Origin: JAHFLD01 sp964367145 | GTDB taxonomy: Bacteria; Patescibacteriota; Minisyncoccia; UBA6257; 1-14-0-10-40-38 | Length of the DNA: 54,006 bases | Reading direction: 5' to 3' | Assembly (NCBI GenBank): GCA_964367145.1 | Contig: CAYIWJ010000002.1 | Location: forward strand, 1 to 54,006 | Shown here: positions 39,734-47,337 of the stretch, one piece after another | Position numbering within the stretch: position 1 is the first letter of the stretch | How the letters are laid out: every line of letters begins with the position of its first letter | Notes under the pieces: generated by a model | Told to the model about the DNA's origin: nothing | Seen by the model: the letters and a program-made list of their open reading frames with translations, nothing else | Databases searched by the model: none | Translations under genes and position numbers: made by a program

Positions 39734-41081
39734 AAACTGGCGCGTCAATTTTAATTGGATTATTCCGTGCCTTATCGCTCTCGTCATACCGCTCGGCGCC
39801 AGAATTTTTATTCACTCTTACGCGCCTGGCTTTGATGAATACGAGAGTCTCTTTTTGTACGCCAGCGACCCCATTCTTATCTTTTTGCTGGTGTCTGTGT
39901 CGTGGTCGTTAATTAAAAAAACACCCACGCAAAAACCACTTATTTTCCTCTTGTTTTTTTTGGGCTTTGCCTTGATATCGGCGCTATCGGCCCCCCTTTT
40001 CGGTTTCGCGCTCTACAAACTGGCAAGACTGCTTCTCCTTGGCGGGTATTGTTTGGCGGTGGCGATAATAACAGCGACAGAAAAAAGAATCTTTGAAAGA
40101 GTTCTTATCGGGGTGATTGCGTTTGGCATCTTTGAGTCAATCATCGGATTATTGCAATTCGCCCGCCGCGAATCACTCGGTCTTGGTTTATTGGGCGAAT
40201 CATTTCTCAATCCGATAGCAAGCGGGGTCAGCAAGGTCGCGGTTTCCGGCGCCAAAGTCTTGCGGGCTTACGGAACCTTTCCGCATCCCAACGTACTGTC
40301 AGCCTTCCTGTTAGTGTCCCTCTTTGCCGTTTTTTATTTTTGGCTTCGGCGCCCGTCGCCACGTGCCGTCTTTTCCTCTTGGCGGATAATGTGGAGCGAT
40401 CTTATTCTCGCCCTGCCGATGTTTATAATCGCGCTCGGTCTCGCGTTAACCTTTTCGCGAACCGCCTGGGCGATCACAATTTTTATCTCGCTTGCGCTCA
40501 TAATTTGGGGAATTGCCTCGCGAATTTATCTTCGCCAAGCGGTGCGCCTTGGTATTTTGCTTCTCGCTATCGCGAGTCTGTTTTATGTCGGACTCGGTTC
40601 ACTTCTTATACCACGAGCTTCTCTAAATCGCGTTGAGCAGTCGGTAGAATTGCGAAGCGCTTACAACCGGCTGGGAATCTCCCTAATCAAAAAAAATCCG
40701 ATGGGGGTCGGTCTTGGCAACCAAGTCTTCTATGCCGTCAAAGCGGGGGAGTATAAAAAACTTGGGCTTAACCAAGTTTGGCAATGGCAACCGATTCATA
40801 ATCTCTATCTGCTAATGGCATCCGAAATCGGGCTTGGTGGCTTAATCTCATTTCTGCTATTTATCGGGAGTCTTTTTTGCAAATCTAAAAATAGCGAAGC
40901 TGGGATTCTGGCCATGGCGACCGCGCGCGCCATTCTGGCGAGTCTTCTTCTCTTCGGCCTGTTTGATCATTTTTCATGGACGCTTTGGCAGGGTCAGCTA
41001 ATGCTTTGGTTTGCGATTGGTTTGAATTATGGGTTATTCTCCAAGCACCAGCCATCTCTAGAAGGGTTGAAAGAAAGCTGA
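39717..41081 (+). CDS. O-antigen ligase/polymerase-like membrane protein
   Basis: The start is ATG 39717; TTG two codons earlier is unnecessary. The 454-residue protein has about 11 membrane helices and the Wzy_C/WaaL features: LRAYGTFPHPNVLSAFLLV, LALTFSRTAWAI and NPMGVGLGNQVFYAV, with a periplasmic loop ending WQWQPIHNLYLLMASEIG. Such enzymes join sugars to lipid or protein acceptors outside the membrane. It overlaps the transporter gene by 17 nt. Confidence 0.85.
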   Translation: MNFSVRNWRVNFNWIIPCLIALVIPLGARIFIHSYAPGFDEYESLFLYASDPILIFLLVSVSWSLIKKTPTQKPLIFLLFFLGFALISALSAPLFGFALYKLARLLLLGGYCLAVAIITATEKRIFERVLIGVIAFGIFESIIGLLQFARRESLGLGLLGESFLNPIASGVSKVAVSGAKVLRAYGTFPHPNVLSAFLLVSLFAVFYFWLRRPSPRAVFSSWRIMWSDLILALPMFIIALGLALTFSRTAWAITIFISLALIIWGIASRIYLRQAVRLGILLLAIASLFYVGLGSLLIPRASLNRVEQSVELRSAYNRLGISLIKKNPMGVGLGNQVFYAVKAGEYKKLGLNQVWQWQPIHNLYLLMASEIGLGGLISFLLFIGSLFCKSKNSEAGILAMATARAILASLLLFGLFDHFSWTLWQGQLMLWFAIGLNYGLFSKHQPSLEGLKES

Positions 41082-41152
41082 AAGCGTTAAAAAGAAAAGA
41101 TTACATTGAAAAGATGGTTCTTGAGGGTTATATTAGAACTCTATAAATAGTC

Positions 41153-41224
41153 GCCCTCTTAGTTCAACGGATAGAATACTTCCCTCCGAAGGAAGTGATT
41201 GAGGTTCAATTCCTCAAGAGGGCA
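41153..41224 (+). tRNA. tRNA-Arg (anticodon CCG)
   Basis: A 72-nt cloverleaf: acceptor GCCCTCT/AGAGGGC, D-arm GTTC/GAAT-like, anticodon stem CTTCC/GGAAG with loop CTCCGAA (anticodon CCG), T arm TGAGG-TTCAATT-CCTCA, discriminator A. The encoded 3' end is ACCG, so CCA must be added. The following element contains both an inverted and a direct copy of its 3' part. Confidence 0.93.
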
Positions 41225-41353
41225 CCGATGAGGAATTGAACGAGGGATGGGTCGGAAGGGACGTCGCCGGGTCCCTTCCGTTGAGGAAGATATTAGAAAC
41301 CGTGGGTTTCTAAAGAGGCGCAAAGCAACGACGTGAAATTCCTCAAGAGGGCG
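41225..41353. mobile_element. 129-nt palindromic element attached to the 3' end of tRNA-Arg
   Basis: The 3' end of the tRNA, ATTCCTCAAGAGGGC (41209-41223), is repeated directly at 41338-41352. Between the copies TGAGGAATTGAAC (41229-41241) is the exact reverse complement of the tRNA T-arm stretch GTTCAATTCCTCA (41204-41216). Two perfect hairpins follow: CGGAAGGGAC/GTCCCTTCCG (41253-41262 with 41271-41280) and TTAGAAACC/GGTTTCTAA (41293-41301 with 41305-41313). There is no ORF. The direct repeat looks like an attachment-site duplication; the element class is unknown. Confidence 0.65.
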
Positions 41354-41412
41354 CCAACATCACCCGGATTGATTTAATGAACGAATCGTTATAAATTTAT
41401 CTTCGTTGTAGC

Positions 41413-41483
41413 GCGGGTATAGTACAGTGGCAGTACGCGACCTTGCCAAGGTCAAGACACGGGTCCGATTCCCGTTACCCGCT
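41413..41483 (+). tRNA. tRNA-Gly (anticodon GCC)
   Basis: A 71-nt cloverleaf: acceptor GCGGGTA/TACCCGC, anticodon loop TTGCCAA in stem CGACC/GGTCA (outermost pair C-A is a mismatch), T arm ACGGG-TCCGATT-CCCGT, discriminator T. CCA is not encoded. It is followed by a second element with inverted and direct copies of the tRNA 3' half. Confidence 0.92.
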
Positions 41484-41623
41484 CACGAAAAACAAGTCTG
41501 TCTGACCACAAAGGTGGGTAGGCTTATTTTTCGTGACAAGTGAATAGGGAATCGGACCGTAGGCCGAAATCACGAAGTGATAAGGTCTCGACTAACAGGA
41601 GAGGCGATTCCCGTTACCCGCTC
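41484..41623. mobile_element. About 139-nt palindromic element attached to the 3' end of tRNA-Gly
   Basis: CGATTCCCGTTACCCGCTC, the tRNA 3' end (41466-41484), recurs exactly at 41605-41623. Inside are TCACGAAAAA (41483-41492) pairing with TTTTTCGTGA (41527-41536), and GGGAATCGGACC (41548-41559). The latter is the exact reverse complement of tRNA positions 41462-41473. An ATCAC/GTGAT hairpin lies near 41570. Primary sequence differs from the tRNA-Arg element but the architecture is the same. There is no ORF. Confidence 0.65.
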
Positions 41624-41688
41624 CAAGATTAAATCCCTTTCCACCAAACGACTTGGCTTTTTGAAGCAGTTTGTGTTAAACAGGTGGT

Positions 41689-42043
41689 GGCAAGGGTTGT
41701 AAAACCCGGCCACCCGGGAAGTCTCGGGTGGTTGCCCGGAGGTTGTTTAAAATATCTGGCAAGACCGAACCGAAACGCGCGAAACTTGAGGCAGTAGTCT
41801 CCAGTTCAGCGAGTACTGCAAACTCGCAACGCTCGCGGAGAGGCTCACGTCTCCGCGCCGAGTAATCGGCTCACGTTCGCGATTATTGTCGCGGACAGCG
41901 TGCGACCAAAAGTCGCATGCCGAAGTGAATCCACTTCCTTCTCCCTTACGGACGCGAGGCATGATCCGGGAGAAATTAGCTTTACTTCGCGCGTCAAGGT
42001 TTAGTTGCGAATTACTAGGTATCAACCCCCGGGCGGCTAATTT
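41689..42043 (+). ncRNA. Hairpin-rich leader upstream of the reverse transcriptase
   Basis: No plausible gene lies in 41624-42061; the 92-codon antisense frame there is a by-product of the repeats. Consecutive stems: GGCAA/TTGCC (41689-41693, 41732-41736) closing two hairpins GGGTT/AACCC and CCACCCG/CGGGTGG; GCAGTA/TACTGC (41791, 41814); CGCGGAGA/TCTCCGCG (41834, 41850); GCCGA/TCGGC (41857, 41866); GC-TGCGAC/GTCGCA-GC (41898, 41912); GAAGTG/CACTTC (41922, 41932); TTCTCCC/GGGAGAA (41939, 41968); AAATTAGC/GCTAATTT (41973-41980, 42036-42043). The last ends 18 nt before the RT start. It is a good candidate for an RNA used by the RT as template or primer. Confidence 0.55.
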
Positions 42044-42061
42044 TTCAGGAAGGAGTCAATC

Positions 42062-43000
42062 GTGCACCTTGAAAAACTACTTGAGATGATGCTTCTTGGT
42101 CTTCCCGCCGAACCAAAATTTCGTCGCTTCACAAAACACGACGTCAATTCTGTAAGCGGCCGGAGCAAGTTCCGCCACCTTGGCGCGCCAAATGACGCCA
42201 TGAAAATGCTTCAACAGAGATTCTGTAAGTGGTTTCTCCGTTCTGCGGATTACGCGGCCAAGCAGAGGGCTTGGTTAACCCACGCCACCGCTTGCCGGTC
42301 TGGAAACAGGACGCTTTATAACGTTCTGCCGCACCGAAATAACCGCTTCTTCTATCTTCTGGACTTCCACGACGCCTTCGGTAGCGTCAACCCAAAACGG
42401 CTCGTCGCCGTGCTCGTGGAAATGGAACCCGATCTGGCGGGAGAGGCCGAAGAACTTCAGGCTTTTCTGGAAAACAATTTTTTTGCCGGCAAAAACGGCT
42501 TGGTTCAGGGCGGTAACGCCTCGGGCGACCTCTTCAATCTTTATGTCGGCTGTCTTGTTGACCGACTACTCAAAGATATTCTTGCCGATAATGCCATCAC
42601 CTACACTCGTTATCTGGACGACCTCACCTTTTCTTCGCCACGTCACATCACGCGCGAGGCCAGGCGAAAGATTAGGGCGGTTGCGATGCAAGCTGGATTT
42701 TCTTTTAGCTGGAGGAAGTGCGAATATCTTGATTTGCGGAAGAGGCAGACGGTTATGATTACCGGCGTTGGTCTGGAGTACGGCGGGCGGATCTTTGTCC
42801 CGCGGCGTTTCTTCCGAAAGGCCAAAGCCATCTTTCACGCCGCCGCAAAGTCGGGATCGGAAATACCCCTGTGTGTAGTTGAGGGCTTCGCCTCGCCAAT
42901 CTACGACTCCATTCCCGTTGACCAAAAACGCAATCGTTTAGAGACCAAACTGTTGACACAATATCTCAAAGCCAAAGAGGCGGCCTACAGGCGCCGATAA
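42062..43000 (+). CDS. Retron-like reverse transcriptase
   Basis: The start is GTG 42062 with AAGGAG 6 nt upstream. The 312-residue protein consists of the RT palm and fingers only: LLDFHDAF with catalytic D101, GLVQGGNASGDLFNLY (QG at 149-150), YTRYLDDLTFS (YLDD 184-187), and the retron-type ITG at 233-235 in MITGVGLEYGGRIFVPRRFF. A short thumb-like tail ends VEGFASPIYDSI. There is no maturase or HNH domain, so it is not a group II intron protein. The gene is preceded by the hairpin-rich leader and followed by its own terminator. No toxin-like effector gene is adjacent; the next gene is a sigma factor. Confidence 0.88.
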   Translation: MHLEKLLEMMLLGLPAEPKFRRFTKHDVNSVSGRSKFRHLGAPNDAMKMLQQRFCKWFLRSADYAAKQRAWLTHATACRSGNRTLYNVLPHRNNRFFYLLDFHDAFGSVNPKRLVAVLVEMEPDLAGEAEELQAFLENNFFAGKNGLVQGGNASGDLFNLYVGCLVDRLLKDILADNAITYTRYLDDLTFSSPRHITREARRKIRAVAMQAGFSFSWRKCEYLDLRKRQTVMITGVGLEYGGRIFVPRRFFRKAKAIFHAAAKSGSEIPLCVVEGFASPIYDSIPVDQKRNRLETKLLTQYLKAKEAAYRRR

Positions 43001-43011
43001 GATACCCTTCC

Positions 43012-43038
43012 AAACCCCGCATCAGGCGGGGTTTTTAT
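43012..43038 (+). terminator. Terminator of the reverse transcriptase gene
   Basis: AAACCCCGC (43012-43020) pairs with GCGGGGTTT (43026-43034), loop ATCAG, followed by TTATTTTTT. The rest of 43039-43252 holds no gene. Confidence 0.88.
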
Positions 43039-43252
43039 TTTTTCTTAGCAGTCCGATTCAAACACAGCCCCCCATAAACTTATTGCGGTTTGCTATAAAA
43101 ACCCCGTAAAACCAGCTATTTTTTGCACTTTCTATTTACTCGGTGGGCAAAATCTGCTAGCATGTAGCTTCGGTACTTTGGAAACCAAAACAGTAATCCC
43201 GATCCGGGGAAGACTGATCTGGGTAACCAAAGACCGCTCGGATCGTTTCCCT

Positions 43253-43789
43253 ATGTTAGAAGGCGAAGAGAATTTAATACAACAAGCAAAAGAAGGAGAC
43301 GCGACTTGTTTTGGTCGGCTTTATGACCACTACATGAGCAGAATCTATCGGTTTATCGTGCTGAAGGTTGCCACCAAAGCCGAAGCCGAGGATCTTGCCC
43401 ATGAAGTATTCACCAAGGCCTGGCGGAACATGCCGCGCTATACCTTTCAAGGGTTTCCTTTTTCCAGTTGGTTGTATCAGATTGCTCGCCACCAGGTGAT
43501 TGATTATTATCGAGTTAAAAAAGAGCATCAAAGTCTGGAGAACGCCAACGAAGAAGCCTTAAGCGTTGCGGCGACCCTAGACCAAGACACCGATTTAGCC
43601 CTAAGTGTTGGGCGAGTTAAACTAGCCATCAAGAAACTCAACTCCGACCAGCAAGATGTAATCCTAATGCGCTTCGTTGATGATCTTTCTCACCGCGAAA
43701 TCGCCAAAGCCATGAAAAAAAGCGAAGGCGCCGTAAGGCTGATTCAGCATCGCGCCATTCACGAACTAAAAAAAATCTTGCAAGCCTAA
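43253..43789 (+). CDS. ECF-type RNA polymerase sigma factor
   Basis: The start is ATG 43253 (MLEGEENLIQQAKEGD); a TTG 25 codons upstream is less likely. The 178-residue protein has region 2 (EDLAHEVFTKAWRNMPRY, then FSSWLYQIARHQVIDYYR) and region 4 (LNSDQQDVILMRFVDDLSHREIA, then EGAVRLIQHRAIHELKK). It would direct RNA polymerase to a small regulon. It is followed after 9 nt by a membrane protein and a secreted protein that probably are its anti-sigma partner and a target. Confidence 0.92.
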   Translation: MLEGEENLIQQAKEGDATCFGRLYDHYMSRIYRFIVLKVATKAEAEDLAHEVFTKAWRNMPRYTFQGFPFSSWLYQIARHQVIDYYRVKKEHQSLENANEEALSVAATLDQDTDLALSVGRVKLAIKKLNSDQQDVILMRFVDDLSHREIAKAMKKSEGAVRLIQHRAIHELKKILQA

Positions 43790-43798
43790 CGAATAACT

Positions 43799-44227
43799 AT
43801 GAATATGGAAGAAAAAATTATTAAATCACTGAACTCCTGTCGGGAGACTATCAATCCCGATCCGGCTTTTGTTGAACAATCAAAATCTCGATTATTTAGC
43901 ACCACTCAAATCAAGCCTGGGTTTTTTGGCGAGTGGCGCCAAGCAATTTGGGAGCATTTTAAATTCACTGGCGCGCTAACCGCCGCCGGCTTTGTGGTGG
44001 TTGCGATTGCGGTAACGGCCGTCAGCTTCCGTGGTTCGGAAAATACGCAGGCCACAACCGCTGTTGCCAAAAATCTCTTTCTTGAATCCCAATCGGTTGA
44101 TTTTCAGATTCGCTTGGACGAGGCAAGTTACTTTAGCGAATCCGCCGAAAAAGTAGCCGCGGTTTTAGATCACGTCTCCGAAGATCCGGCGGCAAAAAAC
44201 GATGACCAGACAAAAATAAACAACTAA
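43799..44227 (+). CDS. Putative membrane anti-sigma factor
   Basis: A 142-residue protein with a cytoplasmic N-terminal helical region of about 55 residues (EEKIIKSLNSCRETINPDPAF), one membrane helix (about 57-77, GALTAAGFVVVAIAVTAVSF) and an acidic external tail. Topology and position right after an ECF sigma gene are those of anti-sigma factors, although no zinc HxxxCxxC motif is seen. The role is inferred from context. Confidence 0.6.
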   Translation: MNMEEKIIKSLNSCRETINPDPAFVEQSKSRLFSTTQIKPGFFGEWRQAIWEHFKFTGALTAAGFVVVAIAVTAVSFRGSENTQATTAVAKNLFLESQSVDFQIRLDEASYFSESAEKVAAVLDHVSEDPAAKNDDQTKINN

Positions 44228-44234
44228 GTCACCT

Positions 44235-45119
44235 ATGACAAAGACTCAATTTTTTCAAAAATTTATAGCTCTCGTTGCCATCATCGGACTTCTTGGTCCA
44301 TCACTCGTCTCCGCTCAATCAGAGGCGGTTCGTTCCGCGCGTGAAGAATTGGTAAAAAGCGCCGAAAAATTGGATGAACTCAACTCTAGCGAAACCATAC
44401 TAACGCCGGCAGAGGCCGCCGAGCAGGAATTTCGCGCTAATCAAACCGCCGTCTCCGGTGTCTTAAGCTTAACCCAAGCCGAAATCAGCGATCTTCGCAA
44501 TGGATTAAACGATCTTAAAAACGTAGAAGCCGAATTCGCCTTGTTGAGAATTACTTTTTTGCAGACCCTCAACGACTACGATGAGTATTTGGCGCAAGTT
44601 GAAAAAGATCTAGAAAATGCCTTAACCGTAGACGAAGTTCGCTCCGTCGCTAAGTCTTTCAAAGAATGGCGGGGCAGCGGTTATGATTTGGAAGTGGTAA
44701 AGATGATCAACTTCCGTGTTGTTTTTCAAATGAAATCAATTCTTAAAAAAGTTGACGAACGCATAACCAAAATTTCTGCCGAGGTAAAAAGACTAAAAAC
44801 GGTTAAAATCAAAACCATCGGGCCGGAAAGTTTTTTGAACCAAGCTACCTCCAACATTAAACTCGGTCGCGAACTAACCGCTAGAGCGCAGGAGGCCTTG
44901 CGCGACTACCTGCCGAAGAGCGAGGAAGAGCTTGCTAAAGAAAAAGCCCTTGTCGCAACCCTCTCTGAGCCGGTCACGATGTCAGCGGACAGCAAGCCCA
45001 AAGATGAAGTCCGAAAACCAACAATCGGTCAGATTATTGAAAGCGCCTCTACTCGAGCTAAAGACGCCTACAAAAATCTTATTGACCTCAATCAATCTCT
45101 CAAATCATTGCTCAAATAA
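44235..45119 (+). CDS. Secreted coiled-coil protein of the sigma-factor operon
   Basis: A 294-residue protein with a signal peptide (about 1-27, cut after SLVSA). The rest is almost entirely helical and charged (EELVKSAEKLDELN..., ITKISAEVKRLKTVKIKTIG), ending in IIESASTRAKDAYKNLIDLN. It resembles the DUF5667-type proteins found behind ECF sigma genes in CPR. The function is unknown, perhaps envelope stress or cell-surface structure. Confidence 0.65.
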   Translation: MTKTQFFQKFIALVAIIGLLGPSLVSAQSEAVRSAREELVKSAEKLDELNSSETILTPAEAAEQEFRANQTAVSGVLSLTQAEISDLRNGLNDLKNVEAEFALLRITFLQTLNDYDEYLAQVEKDLENALTVDEVRSVAKSFKEWRGSGYDLEVVKMINFRVVFQMKSILKKVDERITKISAEVKRLKTVKIKTIGPESFLNQATSNIKLGRELTARAQEALRDYLPKSEEELAKEKALVATLSEPVTMSADSKPKDEVRKPTIGQIIESASTRAKDAYKNLIDLNQSLKSLLK

Positions 45120-45151
45120 GATTCGCGCCCAGTTACCAAAAAACCAGCTAA

Positions 45152-45180
45152 CAAAAAGCCCCGAAAATCGGGGCTTTTTG
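45152..45180. terminator. Bidirectional terminator between the sigma operon and hup
   Basis: CAAAAAGCCCCGA (45152-45164) and TCGGGGCTTTTTG (45168-45180) form a perfect 13-bp stem with an AAA loop and T-tracts on both strands. It serves both convergent units. Confidence 0.92.
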
Positions 45181-45200
45181 TTTTCATCATCAGGCAATCT

Positions 45201-45476
45201 TTACTTAACCGCCTCCTTCAAAAGCTTACCGGCGCGGAACTTCGGCTTGATCGAAGCCGCGATCTGGATCTTCTCACCCGTCATTGGGTTACGGCCCTCA
45301 CGTGCCGCTCGGTTGGCCACTCTAAAAGTGCCAAAGCCGGATATGGCGACTTCTTCGCCCTTGGCCATCGTCTTCACGATCGTATCAAAAACCGCCTCAA
45401 CCGCATCTTGAGCCTGTTTCTTGGTCTCAATATGAGCCGCGGCCATTACTGCTTCAACTAATTCTGGTTTTTTCAT
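45201..45476 (-). CDS. hup: DNA-binding protein HU
   Basis: A 91-residue protein: MKKPELVEAVMAAAHIETKK, GFGTFRVANRAAREGRNPMTGEKI (the HU/IHF signature with the DNA-arm RNP motif), ending KPKFRAGKLLKEAVK. It bends and compacts DNA. Confidence 0.96.
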   Translation of the reverse strand: MKKPELVEAVMAAAHIETKKQAQDAVEAVFDTIVKTMAKGEEVAISGFGTFRVANRAAREGRNPMTGEKIQIAASIKPKFRAGKLLKEAVK

Positions 45477-45575
45477 ATCGTCCGTTCAAATTTTTTTTAC
45501 GGCGTTTTATTCTTACGACAACGCCATCGCCTCGACCTTTCACCTGCATAAAGGAACGAAAGCATTATATCATAG

Positions 45576-47099
45576 CTATTTTGCGTATTCTACTGCCCGA
45601 GTTTCCCGAATCACATTAACCTTAATCTCACCCGGATATCGCAATTCCGACTGAATCTTTCCGGCAATGTTTTTAGCGAGTTGTAGAGCTCCAAAATCGT
45701 CAATTTTTTCCGGCACCACAAAGACCCGAATCTCACGCCCAGCCGATAAGGCGTAAGCGCTTTTAACGCCGTCAAAAGAGGTGGTGATTTTTTCCAAGTC
45801 CTCCAGTCTTTTTATGTAGTTTTCTACAGTATCTCGCCTGGCTCCCGGACGAGCGGCCGACAGAGCGTCAGCGGCGGCCACAATAAAGGATTCCGGCGTG
45901 GAAAACGGATATTCCTCATGGTGCGACTCCATGGCGCGAATCACCGCTTCCTCAATGTCGTATTTTTTCAAAATCTTTCTGCCCAGATCAACGTGTGTTC
46001 CTTCTACCTCGTGGCTGATCGCCTTCCCAATGTCGTGGAGTAAGGCGCCCTTTTTGGCTACTTCAACATTAGCTCCAAGTTCTGCCGCCATCATGGCCGA
46101 GATATAAGCCATCTCAACCGAATGGACTAATACATTTTGCCCGTAGCTGGTGCGAAAATTAAGCCGTCCTAAAAGTTGTAAAATCTCTTTCGGTAAATTA
46201 ATTATACCCAAATCAGTCGCGGCCTGTTCGCCAATGGTTTGCATTCGCTTCTGCATTTCTTGTTTGGCCTCCTCAACTTTTTCCTCTATCTTTGCCGGTT
46301 GAATCCGTCCATCTTTAATCAGTTTCTCCAGCGTCATCTTGGCGATTTCTCTTCGTAGGGGATCAAACGAAGACAAGATCACATTTTCCGGCGACTCATC
46401 CACGATCATCTCCACACCGGTTAATCGCTCCAAAGTGCGAATGTTGCGCCCCTCGCGACCGATTATTTTTCCCTTCAACTCTTCGTTTGGTAGTTGAAAG
46501 ACGCTCGTCGTCACATCGCTCACGTGCGACCGCGCGTAACGCTGAACAGCGGTCGTAATAATCTCCAGACTCTTTTTTTCAATCTCCTCGCGGCGATCTC
46601 CCTCAAGTTTTTGTATAGTAACCGCCAAATCATCGCGATGCCGCTCTTCAATCTCTTTAACAATGCGCGCCTTTGCCTCCTCACGGGTCAGTCCCGCTAT
46701 TTTCTCTATCTGTTGCAGGGCCTGGGTGTGTTGAGCTCGAGTCTCTTCGGTAAGCCTTGTTAGCTTCAGAGTCTCATCCTCCAGCCGCCGCTCGCGCTCG
46801 GTCATGGATCGCTGATGAGCCTCCAGAGATTCATCTTTTTTTAGCAGTCGCTCTTCTAGTTTCTCCAGTTGTATCTTGCGGTCTCTCTCTTCGCGTTTAA
46901 TTTCTTCCAACAACAAACCGGCCTTTTCTTTGGCCTCAATTAAAATCTCCTTTGACTGATTCTTAGCTTCTTCAACCTTAAGCTTAAGCGTTTGCTCTAC
47001 GGAATTGGCCTTTTGGGCGGCGAAAAACTGACGGAAGGCATAGCCAATCGCAAATCCGATAATGACTGCGCCCCCCGACACTAGCAGGGTTTGTAGCAT
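45576..47099 (-). CDS. rny: Ribonuclease Y
   Basis: A 507-residue protein with an N-terminal membrane helix (about 5-25), a long coiled coil (30-190), a KH domain (NEELKGKIIGREGRNIRTLE), and an HD domain (KKGALLHDIGKAISHEVEGTH, then MESHHEEYPF). Endoribonuclease that starts mRNA decay at the membrane. Length and domain order are standard. Confidence 0.96.
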   Translation of the reverse strand: MLQTLLVSGGAVIIGFAIGYAFRQFFAAQKANSVEQTLKLKVEEAKNQSKEILIEAKEKAGLLLEEIKREERDRKIQLEKLEERLLKKDESLEAHQRSMTERERRLEDETLKLTRLTEETRAQHTQALQQIEKIAGLTREEAKARIVKEIEERHRDDLAVTIQKLEGDRREEIEKKSLEIITTAVQRYARSHVSDVTTSVFQLPNEELKGKIIGREGRNIRTLERLTGVEMIVDESPENVILSSFDPLRREIAKMTLEKLIKDGRIQPAKIEEKVEEAKQEMQKRMQTIGEQAATDLGIINLPKEILQLLGRLNFRTSYGQNVLVHSVEMAYISAMMAAELGANVEVAKKGALLHDIGKAISHEVEGTHVDLGRKILKKYDIEEAVIRAMESHHEEYPFSTPESFIVAAADALSAARPGARRDTVENYIKRLEDLEKITTSFDGVKSAYALSAGREIRVFVVPEKIDDFGALQLAKNIAGKIQSELRYPGEIKVNVIRETRAVEYAK

Positions 47100-47238
47100 A
47101 TAAAATTGTGTTCACTAAATTCTTCATAATGAATTCTTTAGGAACCATGGCAGTGTTTGGTAATCCCAACGATTTAACTATACCCCGCATGTTAAAAGTC
47201 AGCAAATCCAAAAAAGGGGATTAACTCGTTCGTCATCC

Positions 47239-47266
47239 TTGACTATATAATGTTTAGGTGTATAGT
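47239..47266 (+). promoter_or_regulatory. Promoter of the 180-aa orphan gene
   Basis: TTGACT (47239-47244), 16-bp spacer, TATAGT (47261-47266). Leader of about 65 nt to the ATG at 47338. Confidence 0.65.
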
Positions 47267-47337
47267 ATAGGACATTGCTCTTTGTTAAGACCTCCAATTC
47301 AATAAAACTGGCAAATCAGCCAGAAGGATGTGTGATT

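Noticed and set aside
41747..42025. Antisense 92-codon open frame in the RT leader
   Set aside because: Its sequence follows the hairpin repeats, has no ribosome site and resembles no protein. The region is better explained as structured RNA.
41153..43000. Diversity-generating retroelement
   Set aside because: The RT has the QG form of motif 4, and I saw no template/variable repeat pair differing at adenines.
41640..43040. Group II intron
   Set aside because: The RT has no maturase or endonuclease domain, and the gene is followed directly by an intrinsic terminator with no domain V/VI-like hairpins.
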